From Geosiphon pyriformis (taxonomy: Eukaryota > Glomeromycota > Glomeromycetes > Archaeosporales > Geosiphonaceae), in assembly GCA_016748015.1 (NCBI GenBank), contig JAAOMT010000328.1, forward strand, positions 698,955 to 762,954: a stretch of DNA of 64,000 nt, given 5' to 3'. The notes below the pieces were generated by a model, which made no database searches, was not told where the DNA came from, and saw only the letters and a program-made list of their open reading frames with translations. Positions within the stretch are counted from its first letter, which is position 1, and every line of letters starts with the position of its first letter. The position numbers and the translations under genes are program-made. Below are positions 22,412 through 32,906 of the stretch, in pieces.

Positions 22412-22554
22412 TGAGTTTTTGATTGGGCCGAATGTCTGATCACATGTAGAAAACACATGATTTACGCCTAATGTAATCCCTTCTGTGGTATCATAGTTTA
22501 GGTAGTATTTGGGTTTCACTCATTAAAAAAATAAAAAAAATAAAAAAAAAATAA
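22404..22554 (+). repeat. LINE-type 3' tail with A-rich end
   Basis: About 110 bp from the ORF1 stop codon match the 3' end of the full LINE (minus strand 28254-28134): GCATAGTG, ACATGTAGAAA, ACATGATTTACGCCTA and TAGGTAGTATTTGG align with their LINE counterparts. It then runs into an A-rich tail with TAAA units from about 22525. It is the presumed recognition site for the LINE RT. Confidence 0.8.
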
Positions 22555-24020
22555 ATTTTTATCTTAAAACCCAAATTTTTTTATAATATTATTTTAAAAC
22601 TTACAAATTTTAAAATTAATTAATTACCAATTTCAATAAACTATTTTAATTTATTCTAAATCTAAACAAAAATGTTTTTCTTAAAAACATATTTTTATTA
22701 TATTATATATTTTTTTTAAATTATTAAGTAGTTTATTATTAAAAGTTTTTATAAAAAAGTTAATTTTTACTGCAAAATAATTATATATTATTAAAAAATC
22801 TAAAGATTTTTGTAAAAAATTAACTTTATTTATAAAGTAATTAAACAAAATAATTAACATAAAATTAATAATATAAATAGTTTAAAATATAAAAAAATAT
22901 TTTGAAAATAAATTAGCCTATTAAAAATTTAACAATTTTTATTAACAATAAATTTAATAACAATTAATATTAATTATAATAATATATAAAAATAAAATAA
23001 AATAATATTATTTTTTTGAATTTATTATAATTGATTAAAATATTAATATTATTATTGTAATAACTTTTAAATTATCCAATTATATTTCTTAAATCTATAA
23101 TAATATAAAAGTATTTTTATCTTAATTGTTATATTGTATTAAATAATAAATAAATTTTATTTATTAAATAATAATAATAAAATTTTTTATAAAATAAATT
23201 ATATTAAATTTACTATAAAATCTGAAAATACAGTATAATCAAAAATATTTTAAAGAAAAAACAAAGTAAAAAAATTATATTACATGGTTTTAAAATAAAT
23301 AAAACTTAAACATTTAAAGTTTATTTCATAAAAAAAAATTACTTATAAAATTTACTAAAAAAAAAAAAAATTATAATTAATAAAAAAATTTAACTTCAAA
23401 TTATAAAGAACCAAAAAAAAAAAACCAAAAAAAAATTAAACTCATTTTTTAATTTTTAGGGTAATTAATCTTATTAAATAGATAAAAACTTTTATTATTA
23501 TTATTATTATTTTAACTTTTATGTATATATAAATTATAAAATATGTAAATTAAAAAATGCAAATTTTTAAACAACTATTTTTAAAGTTTATAACAAATAA
23601 ATAATTAATAATTTGTAATATAAACCTATAAATCTTGTTTGTTAGTTTTTAATAAACTAAATAAAAATATCTAATGATTAACAATAATTGAACTGTTAAA
23701 TTATTTAATCATATTATTTTCCAGTTAATTATTCCTTAGTTAATCATTTTTAATCACTTTTAATCACATTAGAAAAATCAGTATGAAATTCTTCATTTTT
23801 TATATGATGTAAACGATGATGACACATCTAATATTTAGGCGCTTTCAAAGAAATTGGATTTTAGTCATCTAGAGAAATGAAAGTCAAAAAACAACTAATC
23901 GTCCAAAATAATATCAATAAGGAAACCCTTTGCAGTTAATAACTCTCACACTTAGAGGAATCAAATTAACGATTTTTTAAATTATCTCAACTAAAAAAAT
24001 TATTGCAAAGAACAGATTCT
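22555..24020. other. AT-rich intergenic stretch
   Basis: Homopolymer-rich, more than 80 percent A+T by eye. A short (ATT)n microsatellite lies near 23491-23512. From about 23760 the composition becomes more mixed, and this part probably includes the 3' untranslated region of the kinase gene. No ORF or RNA gene recognised. Confidence 0.6.
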
Positions 24021-27000
24021 TCATTCAAATTCTTCATCTGTTTTGAACCATTTTATAGTTAATATCAATAAAAACAATTAACATCATTATTAAAACAAAT
24101 TTTAAAGTGCTTACTGATTTCATCAACTTTATTAGGGCTTAAGTAGTTAGATAGATAACTTGAGCTATTGGGGTATTCCGGATCTGAAAAAAGGCGTTTA
24201 AATCAAAAAAGACATTTACCTAATAAAAAATACCAAATAAAAGGCTTACCATATATAGGGTTTGACATTAATTGACTTCCTGAGATTAATCGACTTGTAT
24301 AACTTGTTATATCACAGGTAACACCTCTTTTTTTAGTCATAAGTTCATTTAAGTTACAGTTATCGTAAGCGTCAATAACTCTTCGTTGAAGTTTTTCTGC
24401 AGTGTCACGACAATACGGATCTTGATGCCAGTTTTTTCGAATAATTTCCTGAACATATTGGGGTGTATGCTTTTCATCAATTATAGGGCGCTTTCCTTCA
24501 AGCACTTCAAATCGCAAGTGCATAGTATCTTTAATATTATTCCAAGGTCTTTCTCCTGAAATAATTTCCCAGGAAATGATAGCAAAACTGTAAATATCGC
24601 TATATTTGGTATGACACGATAAATTAAAAACTTCGGGTGCTATGTATTGGATAACACCATAAATCTCCCCAGATTGTGGAGAGTAATTGGCAGGACGACA
24701 GAATCCTAGGTCAGCGATGACAACTTTTAAGGGGTTTGATTTCAAAACAAGGATATTGCCAGGATGTAAGTCCCCATGGACTAGTTCTGATTCATGTATA
24801 AACCTTAGGCCACTAGCGATTTGAAAAAGAATACGAAGAACCATTTCCCAAGTAAGAGTGTTTTCGTTCATCTTGAGAAAAGCAATGAGGTCCCCGTGTT
24901 CCGCAAATGGCAAAACCATAATAAATTCATCGGTTGTAGCATCTTTGGTTATTCCATAGCATTGGAGGATGTATTTGCAAGAGGCACTTTTAAGATGCGC
25001 AATAAACTATTTCAAAACGTTTTCTTGTGTTAGAAAAAGAAATTAAAATAATAAAAATCATATTGATTTCTTAGAAGTAAATACCTCATCTGAATTAATA
25101 TATTTTATATTTTGGCTATCTTTAAGATATTTCAAAGCAACTTTTGTAACACCACTCCGTTCATATTTTTGATTTTTCTTATCCCAAAATAAAATTTTGC
25201 CTTTCTCCCAACTTCCTTTTTTAACAAAACCAAATCCTCCCTCTCCCACCTTATCTAAAAATTCAATCTCGTCGGGAGAAATCCATTCCAGGCAGCCTCT
25301 GCTGCTTTCAGAAATTTGCTGTGTATGATTTATATACTGATCAATATTATTATTTCCACTACTCCATGTTTCCCAAATATTTAAAAATCGTGATTTTTCA
25401 CAAGATCTACACCAAAGTGGATCTTTTAATGTTCTATCGCATTCTAGACATTTCGGCAAGCCGGCTTCAAATAAATTATTATCACTTTTATCAGTATCAC
25501 AAAATGGACATATAGGAGATCCACTAATGATTATACCCAAGTTGCCACATTTAAGACACTTGAATTCATCCGAAAGCTCGTCAAAGAAAGCTTCAAAATC
25601 TAAAAATTCTCCTTTAGAATTATCTGGGGTTCTTAAACCTCGATTTTGAAATTGCAAAATGAAAAGCTCGAGGTGATCTTGATCAAGGCCATTCAAATCA
25701 GCAAAATCACCCCGATCAATTAAGTTATTTGCCTCTGCTGCTTTTGAATAGATTTCAAATGCTTTTTCTAGGTTTTTTGTCGTTCCCCATCCATTTTGGT
25801 AGCACCATCCAAGATTGTATTGTTCATTTTGATTTCCAGCTTTTGCTACTTTTAAAAAGGATTCAAATTCGTTTTCTAAATTTTTCGCTGTTCTCCATCT
25901 ATTTCCATAATGCGTTCCAATATTGGTTTGTGGACTCGGATTTCCCGCTTTTTCCAGATCTTTTTTTATTTCTAGTCTATTTCGATACGTACCAATTTTA
26001 ATTTTTCCAAGTAAACTTCCCGCCTCTGCAGCTTTTGAATAAAGTTCAAATGCTTTTTCCTCATTTTTCGTCGTTCCCCATCCATTGTCATAACAAAGTG
26101 CAAGACTAAATTGTGCACCTGAATCTCCCGACTCTGCAGCTTTTGAATAAAGTTCAAATGCTTTTTCCTCATTTTTCGTCGTTCCCCATCCATTTCGATA
26201 ACAAAGTCCAAGACTGTATTGTGCATTTGTATGTCCCGCCTCTGCAGCTTTTGAATAGAGTTCAAATGCTTTTTCTAAATTTTTCGTCGTTCCCCATCCA
26301 TTGTCATAACAAAGTCCAAGATTGTATTGTGCCTTTGTATGTCCCGCCTCTGCTGCTTTTGAATAGAGTTCAAATGCTTTTTCTAAATTTTTCGTCGTTC
26401 CCCATCCATTTTGATAACAAACTCCAAGATTGGATTGGGCATTTGTATGTCCCGCCTCTGCAGCTTTTGAATAGAGTTCAAATGCCTTTTCTAAATTTTT
26501 GGTCGTTCCCCATCCATTGTCATAACAAAGTCCAAGATTTAATTGTGCCTTTGTATGTCCCGCCTCTGCAGCTTTTGAATAGAGTTCAAATGCTTTTTCT
26601 AAATTTCTCGTCGTTCCCCATCCATTTCGATAACAAAGTCCAAGATTGTATTGTGCATTTGTATGTCCCGCCTCTGCAGCTTTTGAATAGAGTTCAAATG
26701 CTTTTTCTAAATTTTTCGTCGTTCCCCGTCCATTGTCATAACACCATCCAAGATTGTATTGTGCATTTGTATTTCCCGCCTCTGCAGCTTTTGAATAGAG
26801 TTCAAATGCTTTTTCTAAATTTTTCGTCGTTCCCCATCCATTTTGATAACAAACCCCAAGATTGGATTGTGCATTTGTATTACCCGCCTCTGCTGCTTTT
26901 GAATAGAGTTCAAATGCTTTTCCCTCATTTTTCGTCGTTCCCCATCCATTTCGATAACAAAGTCCAAGATTGTATTGTGCATTTGTATCACCCACTTGTG

Positions 27001-27514
27001 CAGCTTTTGAATAGAGTTCAAATGCTTTTTCTAAATTCTTCGTCGTTCCCCATCCATTTCGATAACAAAGCCCAAGATTGCATTGTGCATTTGTATTACC
27101 CGCCTCTGCTGCTTTTGAATAGAATTCAAATGCTTTTCCTCGATCTTGTAAAGTACCGATTCCATTATTATAACAATAACCTAAGAAGAACTGTCCAAAA
27201 GAATCTTTTCCCTTTGCTGCTTTTTGAAATCCTAAAAATGCTCTTGTTAAATTAGGAATAGTTCCAATCCCATGTTCTAAAGAAAAGCCGAGCAAAATAT
27301 AGTCTATTGAACGCTTTGAACTTTTATTTTTCAAGCAATTGAATAAGTTTTCAGGTGTTTTCTGATTGCGCACAAGATATCTTTTCACCAAGTCAGCAAC
27401 TTTTGAATATTCACTAGCTGGAAAAATGGACAAATTTTCTTTGATGACAATCAATGCTTCTTCAAGCCATTCGAGAGATGATGTTGTCTTTTCAATTGAT
27501 GAAGTTGAAGACAT
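24021..27514 (-). CDS. Sel1-repeat protein with zinc ribbons and protein kinase domain
   Basis: Predicted exons: 27514-25085, 25006-24250, 24183-24115 and 24037-24021, with GT-AG introns of 78, 66 and 77 bp, giving 1090 residues. If the third intron is retained, the frame ends at 24065 (1101 residues). Residues about 60-640 hold some 14 Sel1 (TPR-like) repeats of 36 residues with the core LGLCYRNGWGTTKN. Two zinc ribbons follow (CLKC/CPFC and CLECD/CRSC), then a kinase domain: Gly loop GEGGFG near 757, VALK Lys near 795, HGDLHPGNI catalytic loop (HRD Arg replaced by Gly), DLG instead of DFG, and APE. Likely a TKL-type signalling kinase, with the Sel1 array as a protein scaffold. I chose the ATG at 27514 because it opens MSSTSS; an in-frame ATG lies at 27544. 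Confidence 0.85.
26000..27125 (-). repeat. 108-bp tandem repeats encoding Sel1 units
   Basis: Ten or more consecutive 108-bp units, many differing at only a few bases, mirror the 36-residue protein repeats. The near-identity at DNA level points to recent expansion by slippage or unequal crossover, and makes copy number prone to vary between strains and to be miscounted in assemblies. Confidence 0.85.
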
Positions 27515-27544
27515 GATTTTAAAGCAATACCAATGGATTATCAA

Positions 27545-28113
27545 ACTTTCAATATTTTTGGATGGGTAAAGAAGGAGATTTAAAGGGTTCGTCTTGCTAA
27601 TAAATAATTATTTCAACCTTTAATTTTGTTAGGCCTTGAAGAATTCTGAAACTCTGAAAATAGACACCCTGGAACTCAAATGACTGCTACTTTTAAAATG
27701 CAGAGGTCTAGCTGCTTCTTTCAAAGTTTTATCTGTTTTAGATCATTTTTTAGATCCTTATTCGTTACCTTGATGTTTTAAGAGTTAGTATAGAATGCGT
27801 GGGAATAGATGTTTTATTGTGGTCAAGTCTAATGTAAAAATCAAAAAAAAATTCCTTTTTAGAAAACAAATTCAAGATATGGTTTTAGTTCTAGCTAATT
27901 TAGTTAAGTATTTAAAAAAATCTATAAGATTGTTAGTGTTTGCTAATAAATTTAGTGTTGTTTCTGTATACATTATGCTAAAAATAAATAAATATTATGT
28001 TAATATATATATAATATTAATTTAAATGTAATAATATTTTTTATTAAATTTTAATATAAAATATATAAAAATATTAATAAATATATTAAAAAACAAAAAT
28101 ATGCAATTTATTT
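27545..28113. other. Intergenic region between the kinase gene and the LINE tail
   Basis: Holds the presumed promoter of the kinase gene (27545-27700; no clear TATA) and an AT-rich stretch. A 76-codon open stretch at 27795-28025 is low complexity and I cannot relate it to anything, so I do not call it a gene. Confidence 0.5.
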
Positions 28114-28133
28114 TTATTATTATTATTATTATT

Positions 28134-28254
28134 TAACGAGCGAGGTCCAAACACTACCTAGAACTATACATCAAAGAAATGATCTAAACTAGGTGTGAAT
28201 CATGCACTTTCCACATATAACCAGTCACTCAAGCCAGTTAGAACAACACTACGC
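28134..28254 (-). repeat. LINE 3' untranslated tail
   Basis: The segment between the ORF2 stop region and the (TAA)n repeat. It is shared with the elements ending at 19985, 22554, 41155 and 58823. The strongest blocks are GCGTAGTGTTGTTC, TTATATGTGGAAA and CTAGGTAGTGTTTGG. Confidence 0.8.
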
Positions 28255-28794
28255 AATTATATTAACTAAAACTGGGTCCCTAATACCTGAAAAAAAAGAG
28301 CAAGATTTGCGAAAGCCAAAACAGATGCCAAAAGCTTCAGTAATACCAAGCAGTTTAACTACACTATTCAAGAATCTTGACATCAAACCAGAAATTGAGA
28401 TGAAAACCGAGCCATCCACCAGGATTAGGCCATTCTTTTCCATATATGCACGATGCTTGGCATGGACCAACCAAATGTTATTTCTGAAAGTAACACAAAT
28501 AAAGCATACAAAATCAGCAATATTAACACCAGCAACCTTGGAATTATGGAAGATAGAAACAGCTTCCTGAAGCCATCTTTTGAAAATAAAACTCTTGCAA
28601 AGAACTGAGAATACCAAAAAATCCAAAGCACAGATCGACAGCATCTGTAAAATGCTTAAAGAAGAGAGGAAGAGACCAGAAAGCATCTTCCAAGAAGATA
28701 TACAGGATTCCAAAACCCAACGATAAGCCGCATCATCAATCATACAAGAAAACACATGATCAGACACCTCCACTTTACCACAATACAGACACAA
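28249..28794 (-). pseudogene. LINE ORF2 C-terminal zinc domain
   Basis: It opens with CLYCGKVEVSDHVFSC, a CxxC-x(7)-H-x(3)-C zinc motif found at the C-terminus of many LINE ORF2 proteins, then 165 mostly hydrophobic residues up to the stop at 28249. It is in the same frame as the RNase H stretch at 28846-29385, with one stop between. The motif survives in the decayed copies as LCFYCKK near 58137 and LCLFYEK near 40485. Confidence 0.75.
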
Positions 28795-28845
28795 AACGCT
28801 AGGATAACATTTATTATAAATGCGCTTTTGAACAGCAACAGGAAG

Positions 28846-29520
28846 CTAACAGTGCAAAGTCTTTATAAGGTAGGTACAAATATCAGCAGTGTGCCTGCTA
28901 GTGAAACCAGTCGCCATATGCAAGTCAGGGTGCCAAACTCCAGAAAAGGTAAGCCAATCGACATTTAAGTGCAAATCACCAGCTAGAAACCCAGAACCAG
29001 AACTGATCTCCCAGCACACCCGACAAACAGCATGAAAAACATCTCGAACAAAGTGTCTAAAATTACCAGAAACAATACCACCATCCACCAACAAAAACCG
29101 TTCAGCAACACGAGGAGAGAAAAACCGATCAGAGAGAGCTGCAGTGTCAGTGATGCTATTAGCGCAATCATTTTCTAACACACCAAAGTGGCTCTTAATC
29201 TTGTGCCAGCTAACTCTCAAATTTTTTCTGTAGATAATATTCCTAATATGCCAGCACTCAATCCAACACTGATTGCAAAAGTCAGAACACACCAAGTTAA
29301 CCTCTGATTTGCAAGCATCCAAAGCAGCCTGGCTATCTGAAAACAGGCAAACAGAATGATCCACAGGTACGCACTCCAGAGCCAATACTATAGCCTACAA
29401 CTTCACCAAAGTAGACAACATCAAACTCTGAACACGGATGCCCAAATCCAAGTCAATGTCCTTAAAAAAGACAGCAGCTCTGGCCCTACAACTGACCCAT
29501 CTGTATACATAGACAAACTA
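28846..29520 (-). pseudogene. LINE RNase H domain
   Basis: The first Asp block SMYTDGSV lies at the end of the frame used by RT (about 29490-29520). The frame then shifts by one near 29485, and LFSDSQAAL (third Asp block), followed by VSWHKIKSHFGVLENDCAN (His loop and final Asp), continues at 29385-28846. So all RNase H catalytic blocks are present but split between two frames. Confidence 0.8.
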
Positions 29521-31460
29521 TTAGCGCCAACCTGAGAAAGACAATTACATACAGACACAAAATCATTAGAACCACAAATGTTCACAGGGCCAACACCACA
29601 CAAAGCCAAAGAAAAGAGAAGCGCATCACTGAGAAATGCAACAGAATGCCTGAACCACTCAGGAACTGGGCCACGAGGATTCAGTTTCTTCCACTGCTTA
29701 AAGGTGTACCAATTGAAGATATCCCCACGACAATCCTGAAGCTGATCCACAAAGACAATGCCATATTGCTGGAGAGAAGGCATGTATTTGAAAAACAAGG
29801 ATTCGCCCAGAACAGTAGATATAGGCACTCTATCATGAAACCGAAAAGAGCTGGCCAAAGAGCCACTTAAAGACAAATTGCATTCAAGAAGAATGCGTAC
29901 CAAACCTGACAAGAAATTATTGGAAACACTAACACAGATATGAGCTGGTGAACTCAATGTATGAATGGGGCACCAACACAGAACCTGCAAGTTGTAAGAC
30001 CTGTGACTAAACAATCAACCCAGGACCCCACAGGAGTTTGCAAAACTAATAAGTAAAGCAACCTTGCTTTCAGACTGATATTGTGAGAATGATTTCAAAT
30101 CATAAAAGGAAGGATGATGAATTATGTCACTAGGAAAATCGAGAGGAAGACCAGATTTAAGTTTCAAACTCTTGCAAATCAGAGCATCCCACTTGTCATA
30201 TACACTAACAGGAATAAAGCTGAACTGCGTCCTGTAGCTGACTATAGGATGGAGAACTGCCAACACCAAGTACAAGAACTGCTTATCTGAAACTGCTTTC
30301 TTTAGAACCAAATTGCTGAAAAAACGAATGTCCGAATGTGCTTTAGCTAAACTAGGCTTAGAAAGACCATCAGTTGAGAGAAAGATACCAAAATACTGAT
30401 GAGATTTGCCTTTTTTGGTTATGGAAATGGGTGAACCACTGATGAAAAGAGATGGATTACTGATCCTGCTATTAATAGGAATGGCCACAGTTTTGTCATT
30501 ATTGATTGAAATGTCATTAATCTGAAAAAATTCACTAGCAACATTGAAAATATGTTAAGTAGCAGCCTAACTGCTGCCAACCCAAATCGTGTCATCAACA
30601 AAGGCCCCAGCAGTGAAAAAAGTAGAAAACCCAGCCTGAGATTCAATGCAACCACTCCTAGAGACAAAATGAGAATTGAGTCTATATCTGTACACATTCT
30701 CCTGATGCTTGACTTTACACAAAAGAGGATCATAAAATATGTGTTAAAGAAGAGGGGAAAAAACTTCTCCTTGGTCCAACCCATTATGTACACTATAACC
30801 ATCAGTTAAACCAAAATCCATCATAATCTGATTGGTCCAATTCCTATAAATATTACCAAAAAAACGAATAAATTTGCCACACATTTTGATCCTGACCAAA
30901 CACTTTTTGAGATGCTCCTATCCAACAGAGTCATATGCTTTTCGCATGTTCTGCAATACCAGCCAAAGCTCCCGGTTCTTCTCCAAAGCATCCTCAACAA
31001 CCGAACCAATAGCAAAAATAGGAGTTTGGATAGTTGTACCCTTCAAAACTGAAAAATTATCCCCATAAAGAATGTTATAAGCACTGCATGTTAGCGATAT
31101 TCTGTCAGAAAGAATTTTGGAGAGGATTTTGTGAGCTGTCTCGATCAAGGCTATAGGTCGGGTATTTGTAAGGACACCTTCCCACTCATATGGTTTAGAG
31201 ATTATTGAAACCCAAGCTTCCTTTCAAGGACTAGGCACAGACTTATGAAACAAACAAGAATTCAGAAGCACCAAGAGCATATTCAGAACAGATCTATTAT
31301 TGTGTATCCACAGCTCATTTGAAATACCTGAAAGACCAGCAGCTTTGTCAATAGGCAGATCAGAAACTACGCCAAACAATTCCAAAAACTCAATTGGCTG
31401 CATTACACCAGAAAAAGCCTCATCAAAAATGTAATCCAATGGCCGATACTGACAGTATCA
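29421..31460 (-). pseudogene. LINE reverse transcriptase
   Basis: The frame shared with the endonuclease gives IDKAAGLSGISNELW (31224-31439), LLVLQNMRKAYDSVG (30918-31148) and the GLDQGEVFSPLL block. The active site is FVDD at 30591-30602, followed by DISINNDKTVAIPIN, the thumb and a connection region (30488-29421). In-frame stops occur at 30918, near 30750, near 30570, near 30555 and at 31440, mostly where Trp or Gln is expected. The polymerase uses target-primed reverse transcription at the nick made by the endonuclease. Confidence 0.85.
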
Positions 31461-32075
31461 CACATCAGAGACATCGGGAACTATCCTATGCTTCCTAGTC
31501 CATCCTTCCATGATTTCATCCACCCTTGATCTCACAGGACCAGGTTTCAAAATCAGCTCATTGTCCACAACCAAGTGATCCAAAACGACCTTATGGAAAG
31601 GGCACTCCAGAACACTCTGAATAGTGTGACTCTTGTTTAGCTCAAAACTTTCCATCCTCTTATTAATTGCTGATTTGATTTGAGATTTTTCTATGCGCTT
31701 CGATTCCATCATTTTAAGTGAGTAATAAGTTTTTCTGATCTTAGAAAGGGCTGACCAAACAGTATCAAAAGGAGAGCTGGAGAGAAAAAGAGATCTGACC
31801 ACAGAGGCATTATTATTATCAAGAGAACTCCAAACATCCAATAGTGAAATGAATTTGTCATGACAAATTGACTGAGAAGCTTTAACCAGCTTCGATATCA
31901 AAAGTTCCAACTTATGAAATTTGGATGAATCCCTAGTGAAGACACCATCATAGTCCTTAAACCATTTCTTCTTGAACACCTCATCAGCTGAAAGAACCAT
32001 TATCTTGCAAACAATGTCCCACATCGCATCCAAATCTGAGAATTGCTGGAAGGCAATAAAATCATCAGAGAACAT
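31458..32075 (-). pseudogene. LINE ORF2 region between endonuclease and RT
   Basis: A 205-codon open stretch in the endonuclease/RT frame, helical and Lys-rich. It includes MESKRIEKSQIKSAINKR and LNKSHTIQSVLECPF, which precede the RT fingers in many LINEs. The same region is recognisable in the decayed copies, where an F3 solo LTR (46054-46730) interrupts it just before the SIFTKEFFRF segment. Confidence 0.75.
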
Positions 32076-32147
32076 AGTGGCATTAGCTGCCGTAGCACCT
32101 TTGAACTTGTTCCATTTCGCATCATCAGCACTCTTAAAATTAAACTT

Positions 32148-32906
32148 TCAATGATCTCTATTCGCCTGTTTGTGAAGAGAGTTCAACTGCATATCCAATA
32201 AACCACTCAAACCCAAAAACACAGAAACAGCCTGATGGTTTGTTTCGAAATGCTCACCAACATCTGAGACACTGCAGTGTACTATTACATTAACCAAATT
32301 TGAAGAAACAAACACATAGTCAATCATTTTCCTAGCACCCCTAGAGTTTGCCCAAGTAGGTAATTTCACAGCTGGGCTTCTGACCAAAGAATTTGCCAGA
32401 CCCAAATCAAGGCACTTCCTAAAACTTGCACACTTACGAGAACCATCTTCATTGAAATTGCCACCAAGAATAATAAAAAAAGATTCATTGACAGTCTTTG
32501 CAATGAGAGAGTTGATTTCACCAGCCTGAGATAACTGAACTGCCAGAGAAGCACCAGCATAAAGCCCCAGAATCAACACAGAAAGTTTACTCTTGAAAAG
32601 TAATTTAATGGACAGGAGCCAACCAGACACCTCAGAAATTTTGCACACATGACGAGCCAAAGAAACATCCATGATAACAGCAACACCCACACCCAAGTGA
32701 CCAGAGTCTAAACCAGAAGTGAACACTTGGACACCATCAAACTTATCTGCAATCCATGAACGAATTTTACTTCTTAATTTTGTTTCAGTAACAATAGAAA
32801 CCAAATTGTTCATTTCCTTATGCCACCTAATAATGTCCTTCTGCTTAGTGGGATTGTTCATGCCCCTGACGTTGCACGTGGCAACTTTCCAGACCAAACT
32901 GCTCAT
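32148..32906 (-). pseudogene. LINE AP-type endonuclease (start of ORF2)
   Basis: 252 open codons from the ATG at 32904-32906. An EEP-fold nuclease: VATCNVRGMN (Asn block), IVTETKLRS (catalytic Glu), GGNFNEDGS (the usual GDFN, here GNFN, so Asp is replaced by Asn), MIDYVFVSSNLV (DYV block) and the final FETNHQAV (SDH-type His). It nicks target DNA for primed reverse transcription. The start overlaps the ORF1 stop in ATGA. Confidence 0.87.

Noticed and set aside
25007-25025. A nonsense mutation (TAG for Glu) in the kinase alpha-C helix
   Set aside because: Reading through gives LK-stop-FIAHLKS, but no donor supports that phase with the nearer acceptor. A standard intron 25084-25007 ending in TAG keeps the frame, so I call an intron.
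26113-27255. A 380-codon plus-strand open frame opposite the Sel1 repeats
   Set aside because: It is a periodic shadow of the 108-bp repeats: a frame free of stops in one unit is free in all. The minus-strand reading has the family signature.
27795-28025. A small gene of 76 codons
   Set aside because: Low-complexity AT-rich reading without a recognisable domain or splice context; likely decayed sequence.
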